Below, piece by piece: positions 1-8,172 of a stretch of 50,324 nucleotides of DNA. Source of the stretch: Phycisphaerae bacterium (GTDB lineage: Bacteria > Planctomycetota > Phycisphaerae > UBA1845 > JAFGLZ01); the NCBI GenBank assembly GCA_016927755.1, contig JAFGLZ010000041.1, positions 1 through 50,324 of the forward strand, read 5' to 3'. The stretch's first letter is position 1. Each line of letters begins with the position of its first letter. Both the position numbers and the translations under genes were made by a program. The notes beneath the pieces were generated by a model. That model had not been told where the DNA came from. It made no database searches and worked only from the letters and a program-made list of their open reading frames with translations.

Positions 1-234
1 CCACGCCCCCGCTCCCCCCGCTGTTCGCTCGTCCCCGGTGGTCCCGCCGCCGCCGCCTCGCAAGCTCCTGCCATTCGTCAGGGCTGAAGCGTTGGAGGCA
101 ACCTTGACACGATCGTCATGCTGCTGTTAGGCTAATGTGGTTTGGTATGTCGTTGCCACACCCGGGGCCCGGTCAGGTGCCCCGTTTTTATGTGGAGCGT
201 ACGCTTATCTCGTGCTGAGCAGGGGCGGACGGAC
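1..234. other. Upstream region of purA, no gene seen
   Basis: The first hundred bases are C-rich low-complexity sequence with no convincing coding potential on either strand. The rest holds the presumed purA promoter and a leader of roughly 90 bases. An open frame in phase with purA extends back to 142, but it lacks PurA similarity and is treated as leader. The real gene to the left lies outside the window. Confidence 0.5.
104..133 (+). promoter_or_regulatory. Candidate sigma-70 promoter for purA
   Basis: A perfect -35 hexamer TTGACA at 104-109 is followed after 18 bases by TAGGCT at 128-133, a partial match to TATAAT. Transcription would start near 140 and give a leader of about 95 bases before the purA start. 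The -10 match is weak, so this is only a candidate. Confidence 0.4.
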
Positions 235-1536
235 ATGGACATCCGGCAGTTGGGACACACCCTGGTGGTCGGTCTTCAGTGGGGTGATGAGGGCAAGGGC
301 CAGATCGTTGATCACCTGAGCGGCGCGTTCGATCTGATCGTTCGCTACGCGGGCGGCGCCAACGCGGGGCACTCGGTTGTCGTCGGCGAGACGAAGCTCG
401 GGCTACATCTCGTTCCCTCCGGCATCCTCCGCGAGCACGTCTTATGCGTCATCGGCAACGGCGTGGCACTGGACCCAGAGGTCCTCTTCGAGGAGATCGA
501 TGCGCTGGCCAAGCTGGGCGTTGACGTCGAGTCCCGGCTCAAGGTGAGCGATCGAGCGCACGTCGTCATGCCGTATCACAAGCTGGAGGACCGGCTCAGC
601 GAGGCAGCGCTCAGCGAGGGGACCAAGCTTGGCACGACCGCTCGCGGGATCGGCCCGCTGTACGCGGACAAGGCGACGCGGACGAACGCGATTCGCGTGC
701 ACCATCTGTTGACTCCGGACGTCTTCCGGCAGCGACTCGTCGAGATCGTCGATCGCAAGAACCGCATCTTCGGAGCACTCTATGGCGCGGACCCGATCGA
801 CATTGATGCGATCCTCGAGAGATTCACGGCCTACGCCGAACGACTTAGACCGATGGTGTGTGACACGGCCGACCTTCTTCACCGCAGCATGGAGCAAGGC
901 AAGCGGCTGTTGTTCGAGGGCGCTCAGGGCAGCCTGCTCGACCTCGACCACGGGACGTTCCCGTTCGTGACGAGCAGCAACTCGAGCGCTTGCGGGATGT
1001 CGGCCGGCTCAGGCGTTCCTCCGCGGAAGCTCACGACCGTACTGGGCGTGGCCAAGGCTTACACGTCGCGGGTGGGCACCGGTCCGATGCCGACCGAACT
1101 GAAGGACGGGGTCGGGCAGGCAATCCGGGACGTGGGCAAGGAGTACGGCACGACCACGGGACGTCCGCGGCGGTGCGGATGGTTCGACGGCGTTGCGACG
1201 GCCTATTCGGTCCGTTTGGGCGGGATGACCGCGATCGGCATCATCGGGCTGAACGTGCTCAGCCAGTTTGACGAGGTCAACATCTGCGTGGGCTACGAGG
1301 TGGACGGTCGCGCCCTGGACCACTTCCCGTGCGACGTGGATCTTCTGGACCGGGTCCGGCCGATCCTGGAGACCCATGAGGGGTGGAAGCAGGATCTGGC
1401 CCGTTGCGGCGGATGGGACGAATTGCCCGCGAAGGCCCGAGCGTACCTTGGTCGACTGGAGTCGTTGTTGAATTGCCCGATCGCGGCGGTTGCGGTCGGG
1501 CCCGAGCGTGATCAACTCCTGGTCCGTCCGTCTTAG
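235..1536 (+). CDS. purA: Adenylosuccinate synthetase
   Basis: This enzyme condenses IMP with aspartate at the expense of a purine triphosphate (normally GTP), the first committed step from IMP to AMP. The product is 433 residues, the usual size. The start at 235 is chosen because PurA similarity begins there (MDIRQLGHTL, then the P-loop-like QWGDEGKGQIVD) and AGGGG lies at 221-225. Other family motifs are NAGH, GTTARGIGP, FEGAQGSLLDLDHGT, the VTSSN block and GTTTGRPRRCGW. Catalytic Asp (in WGDEGKG) and His (in NAGH) are present. One oddity stands out: the guanine-recognition motif, KLD in E. coli, reads G338-L339-N340, so the base-reading Asp is Asn. uppS follows 44 bases downstream, suggesting co-transcription. 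Confidence 0.97.
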   Translation: MDIRQLGHTLVVGLQWGDEGKGQIVDHLSGAFDLIVRYAGGANAGHSVVVGETKLGLHLVPSGILREHVLCVIGNGVALDPEVLFEEIDALAKLGVDVESRLKVSDRAHVVMPYHKLEDRLSEAALSEGTKLGTTARGIGPLYADKATRTNAIRVHHLLTPDVFRQRLVEIVDRKNRIFGALYGADPIDIDAILERFTAYAERLRPMVCDTADLLHRSMEQGKRLLFEGAQGSLLDLDHGTFPFVTSSNSSACGMSAGSGVPPRKLTTVLGVAKAYTSRVGTGPMPTELKDGVGQAIRDVGKEYGTTTGRPRRCGWFDGVATAYSVRLGGMTAIGIIGLNVLSQFDEVNICVGYEVDGRALDHFPCDVDLLDRVRPILETHEGWKQDLARCGGWDELPAKARAYLGRLESLLNCPIAAVAVGPERDQLLVRPS

Positions 1537-1580
1537 TGGTGCTTGTCCGATCGTGATGCCATAGCCAGGAGGACCCTCTG

Positions 1581-2357
1581 ATGTCCGCTGAGCCCTACGA
1601 CGTCCGCGAGATGCTCGGCCTCGAGCGAGAGCAGTTGCCACGGCACATCGCCGTGATCATGGACGGCAATGGCCGGTGGGCGCAGGCCCGGGGGCTGCCT
1701 CGTATCCACGGTCACCGGCAGGGGGCCAAGTCGGTCCGCGAGATCGTGCAGGCATGCTCCCGCTTGGGACTCGAAGCGCTCACGCTCTACAGCTTCAGTA
1801 TCGAGAACTGGAAGCGTCCCAAGGACGAGGTCTCGTCGCTGATGCAACTGTACGCGGAGTACCTCGTCAAGGAGCGCGACGAGCTCATGGAGACCGATAC
1901 CCGTTTGGTCCAGATCGGACGTCGAGACAATCTGCCGCAGAACGTGATCGACGAGCTTGATCGGACGATGGCGCTGTCGGCCGGCAACAGCGGCCTGACG
2001 CTCTGCCTCGCGTTGAACTACGGCTCGCGCTACGAGATGGTCGAGGCCGCTCGCCGCCTGGCGGCGCGCGTCGCGGCCGGAGAACTGACGGTCGATCAGA
2101 TCGACGAAGAGCGGTTTTCCGACTCTCTCTATACGGCCGGGCTGCCCGATCCCGACCTGCTGATTCGAACCGCGGGCGAGTACCGGCTCAGCAACTTCCT
2201 CCTGTGGCAGATCAGCTATGCCGAGTTTTACGTCACGGACGTCTACTGGCCGGACTTCCGCACCGAGCACCTGCTCAAGGCGATTCGCGAGTACGCGCAC
2301 CGTGAGCGACGGTTCGGCGAGGTTCCCCAGTTCGGCGGTCAGAGCGACGAACGATGA
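1581..2357 (+). CDS. uppS: Isoprenyl transferase (undecaprenyl diphosphate synthase family)
   Basis: A cis-prenyltransferase that extends farnesyl diphosphate with isopentenyl diphosphate to make the lipid carrier for cell-wall and surface polysaccharide synthesis. The product is 258 residues, the normal length. The sequence shows the catalytic IMDGNGRWA motif near residue 25, the TLYSFSIENWKRP motif, and the C-terminal RTAGEYRLSNFLLWQ block (commonly RTSGE-RLSNF) that binds the diphosphate. A strong AGGAGGA at 1567-1573 precedes the ATG. Its stop codon overlaps the start of the next gene by four bases (ATGA), a sign of translational coupling. Confidence 0.97.
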   Translation: MSAEPYDVREMLGLEREQLPRHIAVIMDGNGRWAQARGLPRIHGHRQGAKSVREIVQACSRLGLEALTLYSFSIENWKRPKDEVSSLMQLYAEYLVKERDELMETDTRLVQIGRRDNLPQNVIDELDRTMALSAGNSGLTLCLALNYGSRYEMVEAARRLAARVAAGELTVDQIDEERFSDSLYTAGLPDPDLLIRTAGEYRLSNFLLWQISYAEFYVTDVYWPDFRTEHLLKAIREYAHRERRFGEVPQFGGQSDER

Positions 2358-2824
2358 TTGACATCGACATCCCCTCTTTCGGTCGAGTGCAAGTCCACCA
2401 CGTGGTCAGCGATTTCACGGGGACGCTGTCGGTCGACGGCACGTTGGTTCCGGGGGTCGCGGGGGCGATCCATGAGCTAGCGCGGCAGGTGACGTTTCAC
2501 GTCCTGACGGCCGACACCTTCGGAACGGCGGCCCAGGCCACGCAAGGCCTTCCGATCGTCTTCAACAAGCTCAGCGGTCCGGACGAGGATCGGCAGAAGG
2601 CCGACTACGTGGGCGAGCTCGGCGCCGAGCATGTCGTCGCGCTGGGCAACGGGAACAACGACCGCGCGATGCTGCGTCTGGCCCGGGTGGGGGTTGCCGT
2701 TATCGAGGCCGAGGGCGCCTCGACCGAAGCGGTTCAGGCCGCCAATCTCGTCGTCGTGGGAGCCGCGGCCGCCTTCGGGCTGCTCTTGGAGCCGAGGCGA
2801 CTTCGCGCGGCACTGAGATGGTGA
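2354..2824 (+). CDS. Small HAD-superfamily protein, soluble P-type-ATPase-like
   Basis: A 156-residue HAD-fold protein. The nucleophile motif is D20-F-T-G-T-L; the residue two after the nucleophile is Thr, as in P-type ATPases (DKTGT), not the second Asp of classical HAD phosphatases. Motif IV is present as GNGNND around residue 98. This combination fits the family annotated as soluble P-type ATPase or HAD hydrolase (COG4087-like), whose substrate is not established. There is no cap domain and no membrane segment. The start overlaps the uppS stop, so it is almost certainly translated with uppS, but a link to prenyl diphosphate metabolism is only inference. Thr in place of the general acid suggests slow phosphoenzyme turnover. 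Confidence 0.85.
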   Translation: MIDIDIPSFGRVQVHHVVSDFTGTLSVDGTLVPGVAGAIHELARQVTFHVLTADTFGTAAQATQGLPIVFNKLSGPDEDRQKADYVGELGAEHVVALGNGNNDRAMLRLARVGVAVIEAEGASTEAVQAANLVVVGAAAAFGLLLEPRRLRAALRW

Positions 2825-2898
2825 GACTGGTCCCCGACGCTCCTGCCGCCCTGCCGACATCGTGAAATCGTCCTGGTTGTCGGTTACTCTTGACGTCC

Positions 2899-5136
2899 AT
2901 GGCCGTATGGGCGTTACAACCCGTGCTGGCGGTCTTGAGCCTCGGTCCGATCACCTTCGCCGCGCCGGCGATGCTGTGGGGGGCGTTGGCGGCGACGGGC
3001 CCGATCGTGGTGCATCTGATGCTTCGGGCCAAGGCGCGTCCCACGCCGCTTCCGACGGTTTGCTTCGTCATGAAGATGCAGCGGCAGACGCAGTCGAGAC
3101 AGCGGCTCAAGCACCTGCTGCTGCTTCTGCTGCGGATGCTGGGGATTCTGCTTCTGGTCGCGGCGTTGGCCAGACCGACGCTCGAGACGGCGGCGTTTTC
3201 GACCCCCGCCCGGGAGCCCGTGGAGGCGGTGTTCTGCATCGACGACTCGGCCAGCATGGGTTACCGCAGCCGGAACCAGACGCGGTTCGAAGCGGCGCGT
3301 GACCTGGCCGTCCGACTGCTTCGAGATCGAGACCGCTTCCCCAGCGGGTCGAGGCTCGCCTTGCTGACCGGCTCGAGACCGAGGTCGGCCACGCGTCTGA
3401 GCCTTGATGTCAACTCGCTGCGGCAGGAGGCAGAGCAGCTCCAGCTCGCCGAGCACGACCAGGGCCTGGCGGCCATGCTGTCGCACGCTTACGCGCTGTT
3501 GGCCGAGGGCGTTCTTCCGGCGCGCGAGATCTACCTTTTCAGCGACATGAACAAACAGGCATGGCGGGACGTGGCGGTCGAGGCGCATCGGTCTCGTGAA
3601 GAGGTCCGCGTCTATTGCATCGACGTCGGGCTCGACAGCGACACGAACTGTTCGCTGCTCGATCTCGTCGTGCCTGACCGCAGCGTGTCCCAGGACGTTC
3701 CCGTCAAGATACGCTTCGGCCTCCGCGCGGGTCAGATCGCCGCGGAGCGGTCGATCGACGTCGTTTTGGACGGCAGGCCGCGATGGCGAAGCGGCTCGGT
3801 TCGGTTGGACGCGGGGCAGACGCGCCAGCAGGTCGTCGAGCTTGGCAGGCTGGAGGTCGGCCTGCACCAGGGCGAGGCGCGGATTCGTCCGGATGATCCA
3901 CTCGCTATCGATGACGTGCGGTATTTCACGGTCGTCGTCGGGCCGCTTCCGGAGGTTGTCGTGGTCGGTCCGACGGACAGCCAGACGGCGGAGCTCGTCT
4001 CGGCCATGATCTCTCCCGTCGGGGTGGCGCCGGAGCGACGCCTCTTCTCACTGCGGCGCGCCAGCGCGGACGAGTTGAAGGCGGGCGAGGGCTTGCGCGG
4101 CGCTCGAGCGATCATCCTGGCGGACGTTGCCTCGATCCCGAAGGCGACGTTCGAGGCGTTGCGCGCTTACGTCATGGCCGGTGGCTGTCTCATTCTCGTT
4201 CCGGGCCCGTCCGTGGAGGTGGGGGGGTATGGCGAGGGGGGCGGGGTTCTTCCGGCGATTCCGGCGGACGTCGTGTCGCCGCCGTCGCCCGTGGGCGTTG
4301 CCCCGTCGGAAAGCGTTCACCCGTTCTTGCGCGCCTTTCAGGACGGTTCCGGATTGTCGCTCTCGACCGCGAAGGTCTTCCGCTATCTGCGGTTCGACCG
4401 GCTGGCGGCTGACGCCCGGGTCATCGCACATCTGGACGACGGCGGGGCTGCTATTGTCATTCGCCCGATCGGGAAGGGCACGTCGGTGGCGCTGGCCTTC
4501 TCGCCGGTTCGCCAGTGGAGCGAGTTCGCCATCGACGCCGGGCCGATGCTCGTCCTGCTCAGCACGATCATCGAGCAGGCCAGCTCGTCGGATGCCCCGT
4601 CGCGGAATCTCCGCGTCGGGCAGAGGGTCTCCATGGGGGTCCCCGGCGGCGGCGCTGCAGGATCGGGGGAGGGACGGACCGTTGTAATCACGTCGCCGAC
4701 TCTTCGTGCCACCTTCCCGCGGATCGCGGACCCCAACTCCGGGACGGTCGAGGCGGTGACGCGGCAGTGCGGACAGTACCTCGTCGGCTCCGGCGGCGCG
4801 GCGGAGAAGCCTCAGAGCGGATACTCGGTGAACACTCCCGCGGGTGAGTCGGACTTGTCTCGGTCGTCGTTCTCGGCCATCTCCGCGCGGTTTCCGCCTG
4901 GGATGTCCGGTCGCGTGACGGAGGTGGAAGCGCTGGACGCATCGCGCGGCTCGCGTCCGCGCGCCCACGCGCTGACGGCGTGGCTGGCGATCGTGCTTCT
5001 GGGCGTGCTTCTGGGCGAGAGCTTTCTGAGCAACCGCTTCCACCGCCGTCCGGAAGCCGAGGTGGGGCCGATGAGCGGGTCTGCCGAAGGCGATCGTTCG
5101 GATTCGCAAACATCAGATATGCGGGCACAAACGTGA
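2899..5136 (+). CDS. BatA-like membrane protein with VWA domain
   Basis: About 745 residues. An N-terminal BatA-type region contains two membrane helices (around 15-40 and 70-90) separated by a basic stretch. A von Willebrand A domain follows, with the MIDAS motif DDSAS at 115-119 and further A-domain strands (IYLFSD, VYCIDVG). Next come beta-rich domains and a class-I-amidotransferase-like fold (near ARAIILADV), and a final membrane helix near residue 718 before a short polar tail. Proteins of this build are frequent in Planctomycetes and Bacteroidetes and often sit with MoxR/Bat operons, but no moxR is adjacent here. A TTG nine bases upstream (2890) is an alternative start; neither has a strong ribosome-binding site. 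Role unknown, probably a membrane-associated protein scaffold. Confidence 0.85.
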   Translation: MAVWALQPVLAVLSLGPITFAAPAMLWGALAATGPIVVHLMLRAKARPTPLPTVCFVMKMQRQTQSRQRLKHLLLLLLRMLGILLLVAALARPTLETAAFSTPAREPVEAVFCIDDSASMGYRSRNQTRFEAARDLAVRLLRDRDRFPSGSRLALLTGSRPRSATRLSLDVNSLRQEAEQLQLAEHDQGLAAMLSHAYALLAEGVLPAREIYLFSDMNKQAWRDVAVEAHRSREEVRVYCIDVGLDSDTNCSLLDLVVPDRSVSQDVPVKIRFGLRAGQIAAERSIDVVLDGRPRWRSGSVRLDAGQTRQQVVELGRLEVGLHQGEARIRPDDPLAIDDVRYFTVVVGPLPEVVVVGPTDSQTAELVSAMISPVGVAPERRLFSLRRASADELKAGEGLRGARAIILADVASIPKATFEALRAYVMAGGCLILVPGPSVEVGGYGEGGGVLPAIPADVVSPPSPVGVAPSESVHPFLRAFQDGSGLSLSTAKVFRYLRFDRLAADARVIAHLDDGGAAIVIRPIGKGTSVALAFSPVRQWSEFAIDAGPMLVLLSTIIEQASSSDAPSRNLRVGQRVSMGVPGGGAAGSGEGRTVVITSPTLRATFPRIADPNSGTVEAVTRQCGQYLVGSGGAAEKPQSGYSVNTPAGESDLSRSSFSAISARFPPGMSGRVTEVEALDASRGSRPRAHALTAWLAIVLLGVLLGESFLSNRFHRRPEAEVGPMSGSAEGDRSDSQTSDMRAQT

Positions 5137-5252
5137 CGGAATTGGGTATGGCAATTTGTGGCATCGTCTGATATGGTCTGGCGGAACAGAGACCGCATCC
5201 GGAAGGCTCCTAACGCGCCCGCGGTCCGAAGGGCAATCCAGGAGAGGCGATC

Positions 5253-5429
5253 ATGGAAGAGTACGAGCACCTGAAGAAGCTGGTCGAGCAAAGTGCTGAA
5301 GACGTGGCCAAGGCGGAGGGCGGGAACAAGGCCGCCGGCACTCGCGTCAGGAAATCCATGCAGGACATCAAGGCCGCCGCGCAAGACGTCCGCAAGAAGA
5401 TCCTCGAGGTCCGCTCGACCGGGGACTAG
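5253..5429 (+). CDS. Histone H1-like (Hc1-type) nucleoid protein
   Basis: A 58-residue basic, helical protein read directly from the sequence, too short for usual ORF cut-offs. It opens MEEYEHLKKLVEQSAEDVAK and continues with the block GGNKAAGTRVRKSMQDIK and then basic residues to the end. The GNKAAG-RVRK block matches what is known of Hc1-type histone-like proteins of chlamydiae, planctomycetes and Bacteroidetes (typically KGNKAA-RVR or RARK). Such proteins bind and condense DNA. Translation is well supported by GGAGAGG about five bases before the ATG. It lies between unrelated genes and appears monocistronic. Confidence 0.8.
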   Translation: MEEYEHLKKLVEQSAEDVAKAEGGNKAAGTRVRKSMQDIKAAAQDVRKKILEVRSTGD

Positions 5430-5601
5430 CCGTCGGTTCTGGGGCGCGCTGGGGCATTCGGGCGGGCGATGCTCCGTGGCCTGCCGTGTGAGTCACCTGC
5501 GCGTGGCGCTAGCGCGGTCGTTTCCTGGGGAAGCGGCCGCGTGTGGGCGGCACGCCTCCTACGGGGGTTCGACGCGACGTTTTTGGATACCGAGTTTCGG
5601 G

Positions 5602-6102
5602 ATGCCACCGCCACTGCTGTTTGATCTCGACGACTGCGACCTGACTCGGGTCGTCCTGACGCGCGAACAGATCTACGACGTTCTGCCGCACCGCTACGAG
5701 TTCATGCTGCTCGACGGAATCACCCTGATCGACACCGCGACGAATCGGATGATCGCGTACGCGGACATCACCGAGGACGCGTGGTGGGCGCGGGGTCACG
5801 TGCCCGGCAATCCGGTCCTGCCTGGGGTCGTGATGATCGAGATGGCCGCGCAGGCCGCCAGCTACTGCACGCAGGAGGTGCTCGGCTATCGGGGCTTCTG
5901 GGCGTTTGCCGCGCTGGATGCGTGCAAGTTTCGCGGGGTCGTCGCGCCGAACTGCCGCCTCTACCTACTCGGCCAGAGCGTGGACATCCGCCCTCGCAGG
6001 AGTACGTGCGCCTTCCAGGCCGTGGTGAACGGCAAGCTCGTCTTCGAGGCCAGGATCACCGGTTTGCCACTCGAGATCGACACGTCCACAATAGACGAGT
6101 GA
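5602..6102 (+). CDS. fabZ: 3-hydroxyacyl-ACP dehydratase, FabZ family
   Basis: A 166-residue hot-dog-fold dehydratase that removes water from 3-hydroxyacyl-ACP in fatty acid elongation. The catalytic His is H30 in LPHRYEFMLLD, matching the family motif LPHRYPFLLVD, and the catalytic Glu is E80 in PGNPVLPGVVMIEMAAQ. An upstream in-frame extension to 5293 crosses the histone-like gene in another frame and is rejected; the ATG at 5602 begins just before the conserved domain. The ribosome-binding site (around TTTCGGG) is weak. Planctomycetes often carry several FabZ-like paralogues, so it may serve a specialised lipid and not housekeeping synthesis. Its 3' end runs into a cluster of short repeats. 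Confidence 0.9.
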   Translation: MPPPLLFDLDDCDLTRVVLTREQIYDVLPHRYEFMLLDGITLIDTATNRMIAYADITEDAWWARGHVPGNPVLPGVVMIEMAAQAASYCTQEVLGYRGFWAFAALDACKFRGVVAPNCRLYLLGQSVDIRPRRSTCAFQAVVNGKLVFEARITGLPLEIDTSTIDE

Positions 6103-6303
6103 CACGTCGACACGGGAAGACGTCGACACGTCCGCAGATCGACAAATCGACAAGTCCACAAGTTGACACGGTTCGGGGCAGGAGCTTTGGTTGTCCTCCG
6201 TCCGGATGGTCACGGGGCAGGTCATGAACTTGCGTGCTGTCCTCGCTACCGGCAAGGACGCCTGACAGATCACGTTGATTCGCCGGTTTGTGGACGTGTC
6301 GAG
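6076..6303. repeat. Cluster of short CGACACGTCC-type direct and inverted repeats
   Basis: The core TCGACA followed by AG or CG recurs about six times between 6076 and 6171, in several cases within the longer form TCGACACGTCCACA. The reverse complement of the same longer form (TGTGGACGTGTCGAGG) occurs at 6289-6304. The repeats overlap the last codons of fabZ on one side and of the homocysteine methyltransferase gene on the other, so both proteins end in Ser/Thr-rich, non-conserved tails. The cluster lies between two convergent genes. Confidence 0.6.
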
Positions 6304-7172
6304 GTGTGCTTCTTGGCGATCTCGACCAGGGCGCGGACGTGATCGGGGGTCGTACCGCAGCAGCCGCCGATGTAGTTCACGCCGAGATTGAGCAGCTTGG
6401 CCGCCTCCGCGGCGAAGTCGTCGGCGGTTTCCTTGTACACCACGGCGCCCGCCACGAGCTCGGGCAGGCCGGCGTTCGGTTTGACCCAGACCGGCATATC
6501 GGCGCAGGCGCGGATCTTGGCCGCGGGGCGCAAGGCCTCGGTGATGCCCACGCCGCAGTTGAGGCCGATGACGTCCGCTCCGGCGTCGGCGAGAGCGGCC
6601 ACGACCTTCTCCACGCCGTCTCCCATCGACGTGAAGCACCGGTCGGGCCCCGAGTCGAAGACCATGCTAGCCACGACGGGCAGGCCGGTGGTCTCCTTGG
6701 CCGCTCGCACGGCGATGAGGGCCTCGATCAGCTCGGTCATCGACTCGCAGAGGCAGGCGTCGACGCCGCCGACGGCCAGGGCGGCGGACTGCTCGGCGAA
6801 GGCGTCGTGCAGCTCCTCCGGCTCGATTTCGTCGATCATGACGATCTTTCCTGAGGGGCCGATCGATCCGAATACCAGCACGTCGTTTCCGGCCGCCCGA
6901 CGGCTGATGGCCGCGCCCGCGCGGTTCAACTCCTCGGCGCGATCGGAGGCGGCATGCCTATCCAGTGCGATCCGATTCGCCGTGAAGGTATTGGTCAGGA
7001 TGACTTGAGCGCCGGCGGCGACGTAGCTTTCGGCCACCCGCAGGACGACGTCCGGGCGCTCGACGTTCCATCGCTCGCGGCAGAAGCCCGGTTCGCAACC
7101 GAGGGCGTCCAGGGCCGTGCCCCATGCGCCGTCAGTTACGGTTGCGCCGCGTCGCGGCAGTTCCGAGGGCAT
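6270..7172 (-). CDS. Homocysteine S-methyltransferase-like protein (MetH N-terminal domain family)
   Basis: A 300-residue single-domain barrel of the family that moves a methyl group to homocysteine, or to another thiol, using a Zn-bound thiolate. The three Zn-ligand cysteines are visible: C206 in GLNCGVG and C271, C272 in IGGCCGTTPDH. The N-terminal TDGAWGTAL is the usual DGAMGT-type start of the barrel. It corresponds only to the first domain of cobalamin-dependent MetH; the folate, cobalamin and activation domains are absent, so the methyl donor must come from elsewhere. The start at 7172 is preceded by AAGGGGAGG. An extension to 7298 has no similarity. The last ten residues (HTSTRPQTGEST) come from a repeat cluster. 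Confidence 0.88.
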   Translation of the reverse strand: MPSELPRRGATVTDGAWGTALDALGCEPGFCRERWNVERPDVVLRVAESYVAAGAQVILTNTFTANRIALDRHAASDRAEELNRAGAAISRRAAGNDVLVFGSIGPSGKIVMIDEIEPEELHDAFAEQSAALAVGGVDACLCESMTELIEALIAVRAAKETTGLPVVASMVFDSGPDRCFTSMGDGVEKVVAALADAGADVIGLNCGVGITEALRPAAKIRACADMPVWVKPNAGLPELVAGAVVYKETADDFAAEAAKLLNLGVNYIGGCCGTTPDHVRALVEIAKKHTSTRPQTGEST

Positions 7173-7565
7173 CGCCAAGGCCTCCCCTTGGAATTCACCG
7201 TAGCGTCGATCCGCCCATTCGACAACACAACTCGTATGAATGAGAGACAGCGATCGCCAAAAGGACAAACAAGAAGACCCATGCCCCGAAGAAGGCACGC
7301 GGGGGAATGTCCGGCAAGACGAGAAAAAGTGGAGTTGACAGCGGCCCCGAGCCCGCAGGCCAGTGACATAAGGGTCACATTAGAAATCGCTTCGCCCGGA
7401 ACACCGGCCTCCCTGCACTCGCTGCCGAACTCCTTCCTCCGTGATTGGGCGCTTAGACCGCCGAGTTACCGGAACCGGACGGTCTAGCCGTGGCGCACTG
7501 TATTAAGGACCGTGCTCGACGAGTCTCCGTACCGATCGAACGTCATCGTTCAACGCATGTGTCCG
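7173..7565. other. Intergenic region with one weak hairpin
   Basis: No gene is convincing in these 393 bases. It must hold the promoter of the methyltransferase gene. TAGACCG at 7454-7460 pairs with CGGTCTA at 7480-7486 around a 19-base loop, some 80 bases beyond the nrdR stop, but there is no T-run on either side, so a terminator role is doubtful. Confidence 0.4.
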
Positions 7566-8060
7566 TCATTCAAACAGGGTCCGCTGCCCGGGCGTCTCCG
7601 CGCGGGACAGATCGCGGACCTCCTGCACCTCGTCGATGAATTCGTGAACGTCCTTGAAATCGTGGTAGACGCTGGCGAATCGAACGTAGGCCACTTGATC
7701 GATCTGCCGAAGCTTGCGCATGACCCGTTCGCCGATGAACTGGCTCTTGACCTCTCGGTCGAAGTTCTGGAAGACCTCTTCCTCGACCTCCTCGACCATA
7801 CGTTCGAGGACGTCCGCGGAAATCGGACGCTTGTAGCAGGCCCGCTGCAGGCCTTCGGCGATCTTGTTTCGGTCGAACGGGGCGCGACTGCCATCTTTTT
7901 TGATTACCTGAAGTTTAATCGTGTCGTCGACTCGCTCGCGAGTCGTGAATCGCCTGGTACAGGCCAAGCACTCTCGACGCCGACGAATCACCCGGCCGCC
8001 CTCGCTGGCCCGTGAATCGATCACCTTGTCCTTGTCTTCTTTGCAAAAGGGGCACCGCAT
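7566..8060 (-). CDS. nrdR: Transcriptional repressor NrdR
   Basis: NrdR is a nucleotide-sensing repressor of ribonucleotide reductase genes. The 164-residue product has the expected layout: an N-terminal zinc ribbon with C3, C6, C31 and C34 (MRCPFC, then CLAC), the conserved VIDSR and RRRREC motifs, and an ATP-cone domain from about 48 to 138 (VIKKDGSRAPFDRNKI). The C-terminal tail of about 15 residues is variable. No ribonucleotide reductase gene is in the window. A pair of NrdR-box-like sites lies 66-112 bases upstream of its start, which suggests autoregulation. Confidence 0.97.
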   Translation of the reverse strand: MRCPFCKEDKDKVIDSRASEGGRVIRRRRECLACTRRFTTRERVDDTIKLQVIKKDGSRAPFDRNKIAEGLQRACYKRPISADVLERMVEEVEEEVFQNFDREVKSQFIGERVMRKLRQIDQVAYVRFASVYHDFKDVHEFIDEVQEVRDLSRAETPGQRTLFE

Positions 8061-8125
8061 GTGCTCACACGTTCGCGGAAGACCTCACGACCCGGCACCC
8101 GGCGCGACTTTGGGTCATGCGTTGT

Positions 8126-8172
8126 ACCCTACATCTTGAACTGGCTGGAAAATATCTAACTACATCTAGTGT
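8126..8172. promoter_or_regulatory. Putative tandem NrdR boxes
   Basis: Two 16-base sites resemble the NrdR box consensus ACACWATATATWGTGT: TAACTACATCTAGTGT at 8157-8172 matches 12 of 16 positions, and ACCCTACATCTTGAAC at 8126-8141 matches about 10. The shared TACATCT cores start at 8130 and 8161, exactly 31 bp apart, the three-turn spacing known for paired NrdR boxes. They lie between nrdR and the divergent exported-protein gene at 8353. Confidence 0.55.

Noticed and set aside
142..234. Extended purA start at 142
   Set aside because: The extra 31 residues have no PurA similarity; the ATG at 235 has a ribosome-binding site and gives the normal length.
7454..7486. Terminator hairpin for nrdR
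   Set aside because: Stem of only 7 bp with a long loop and no T-run in either direction; kept only as a note.
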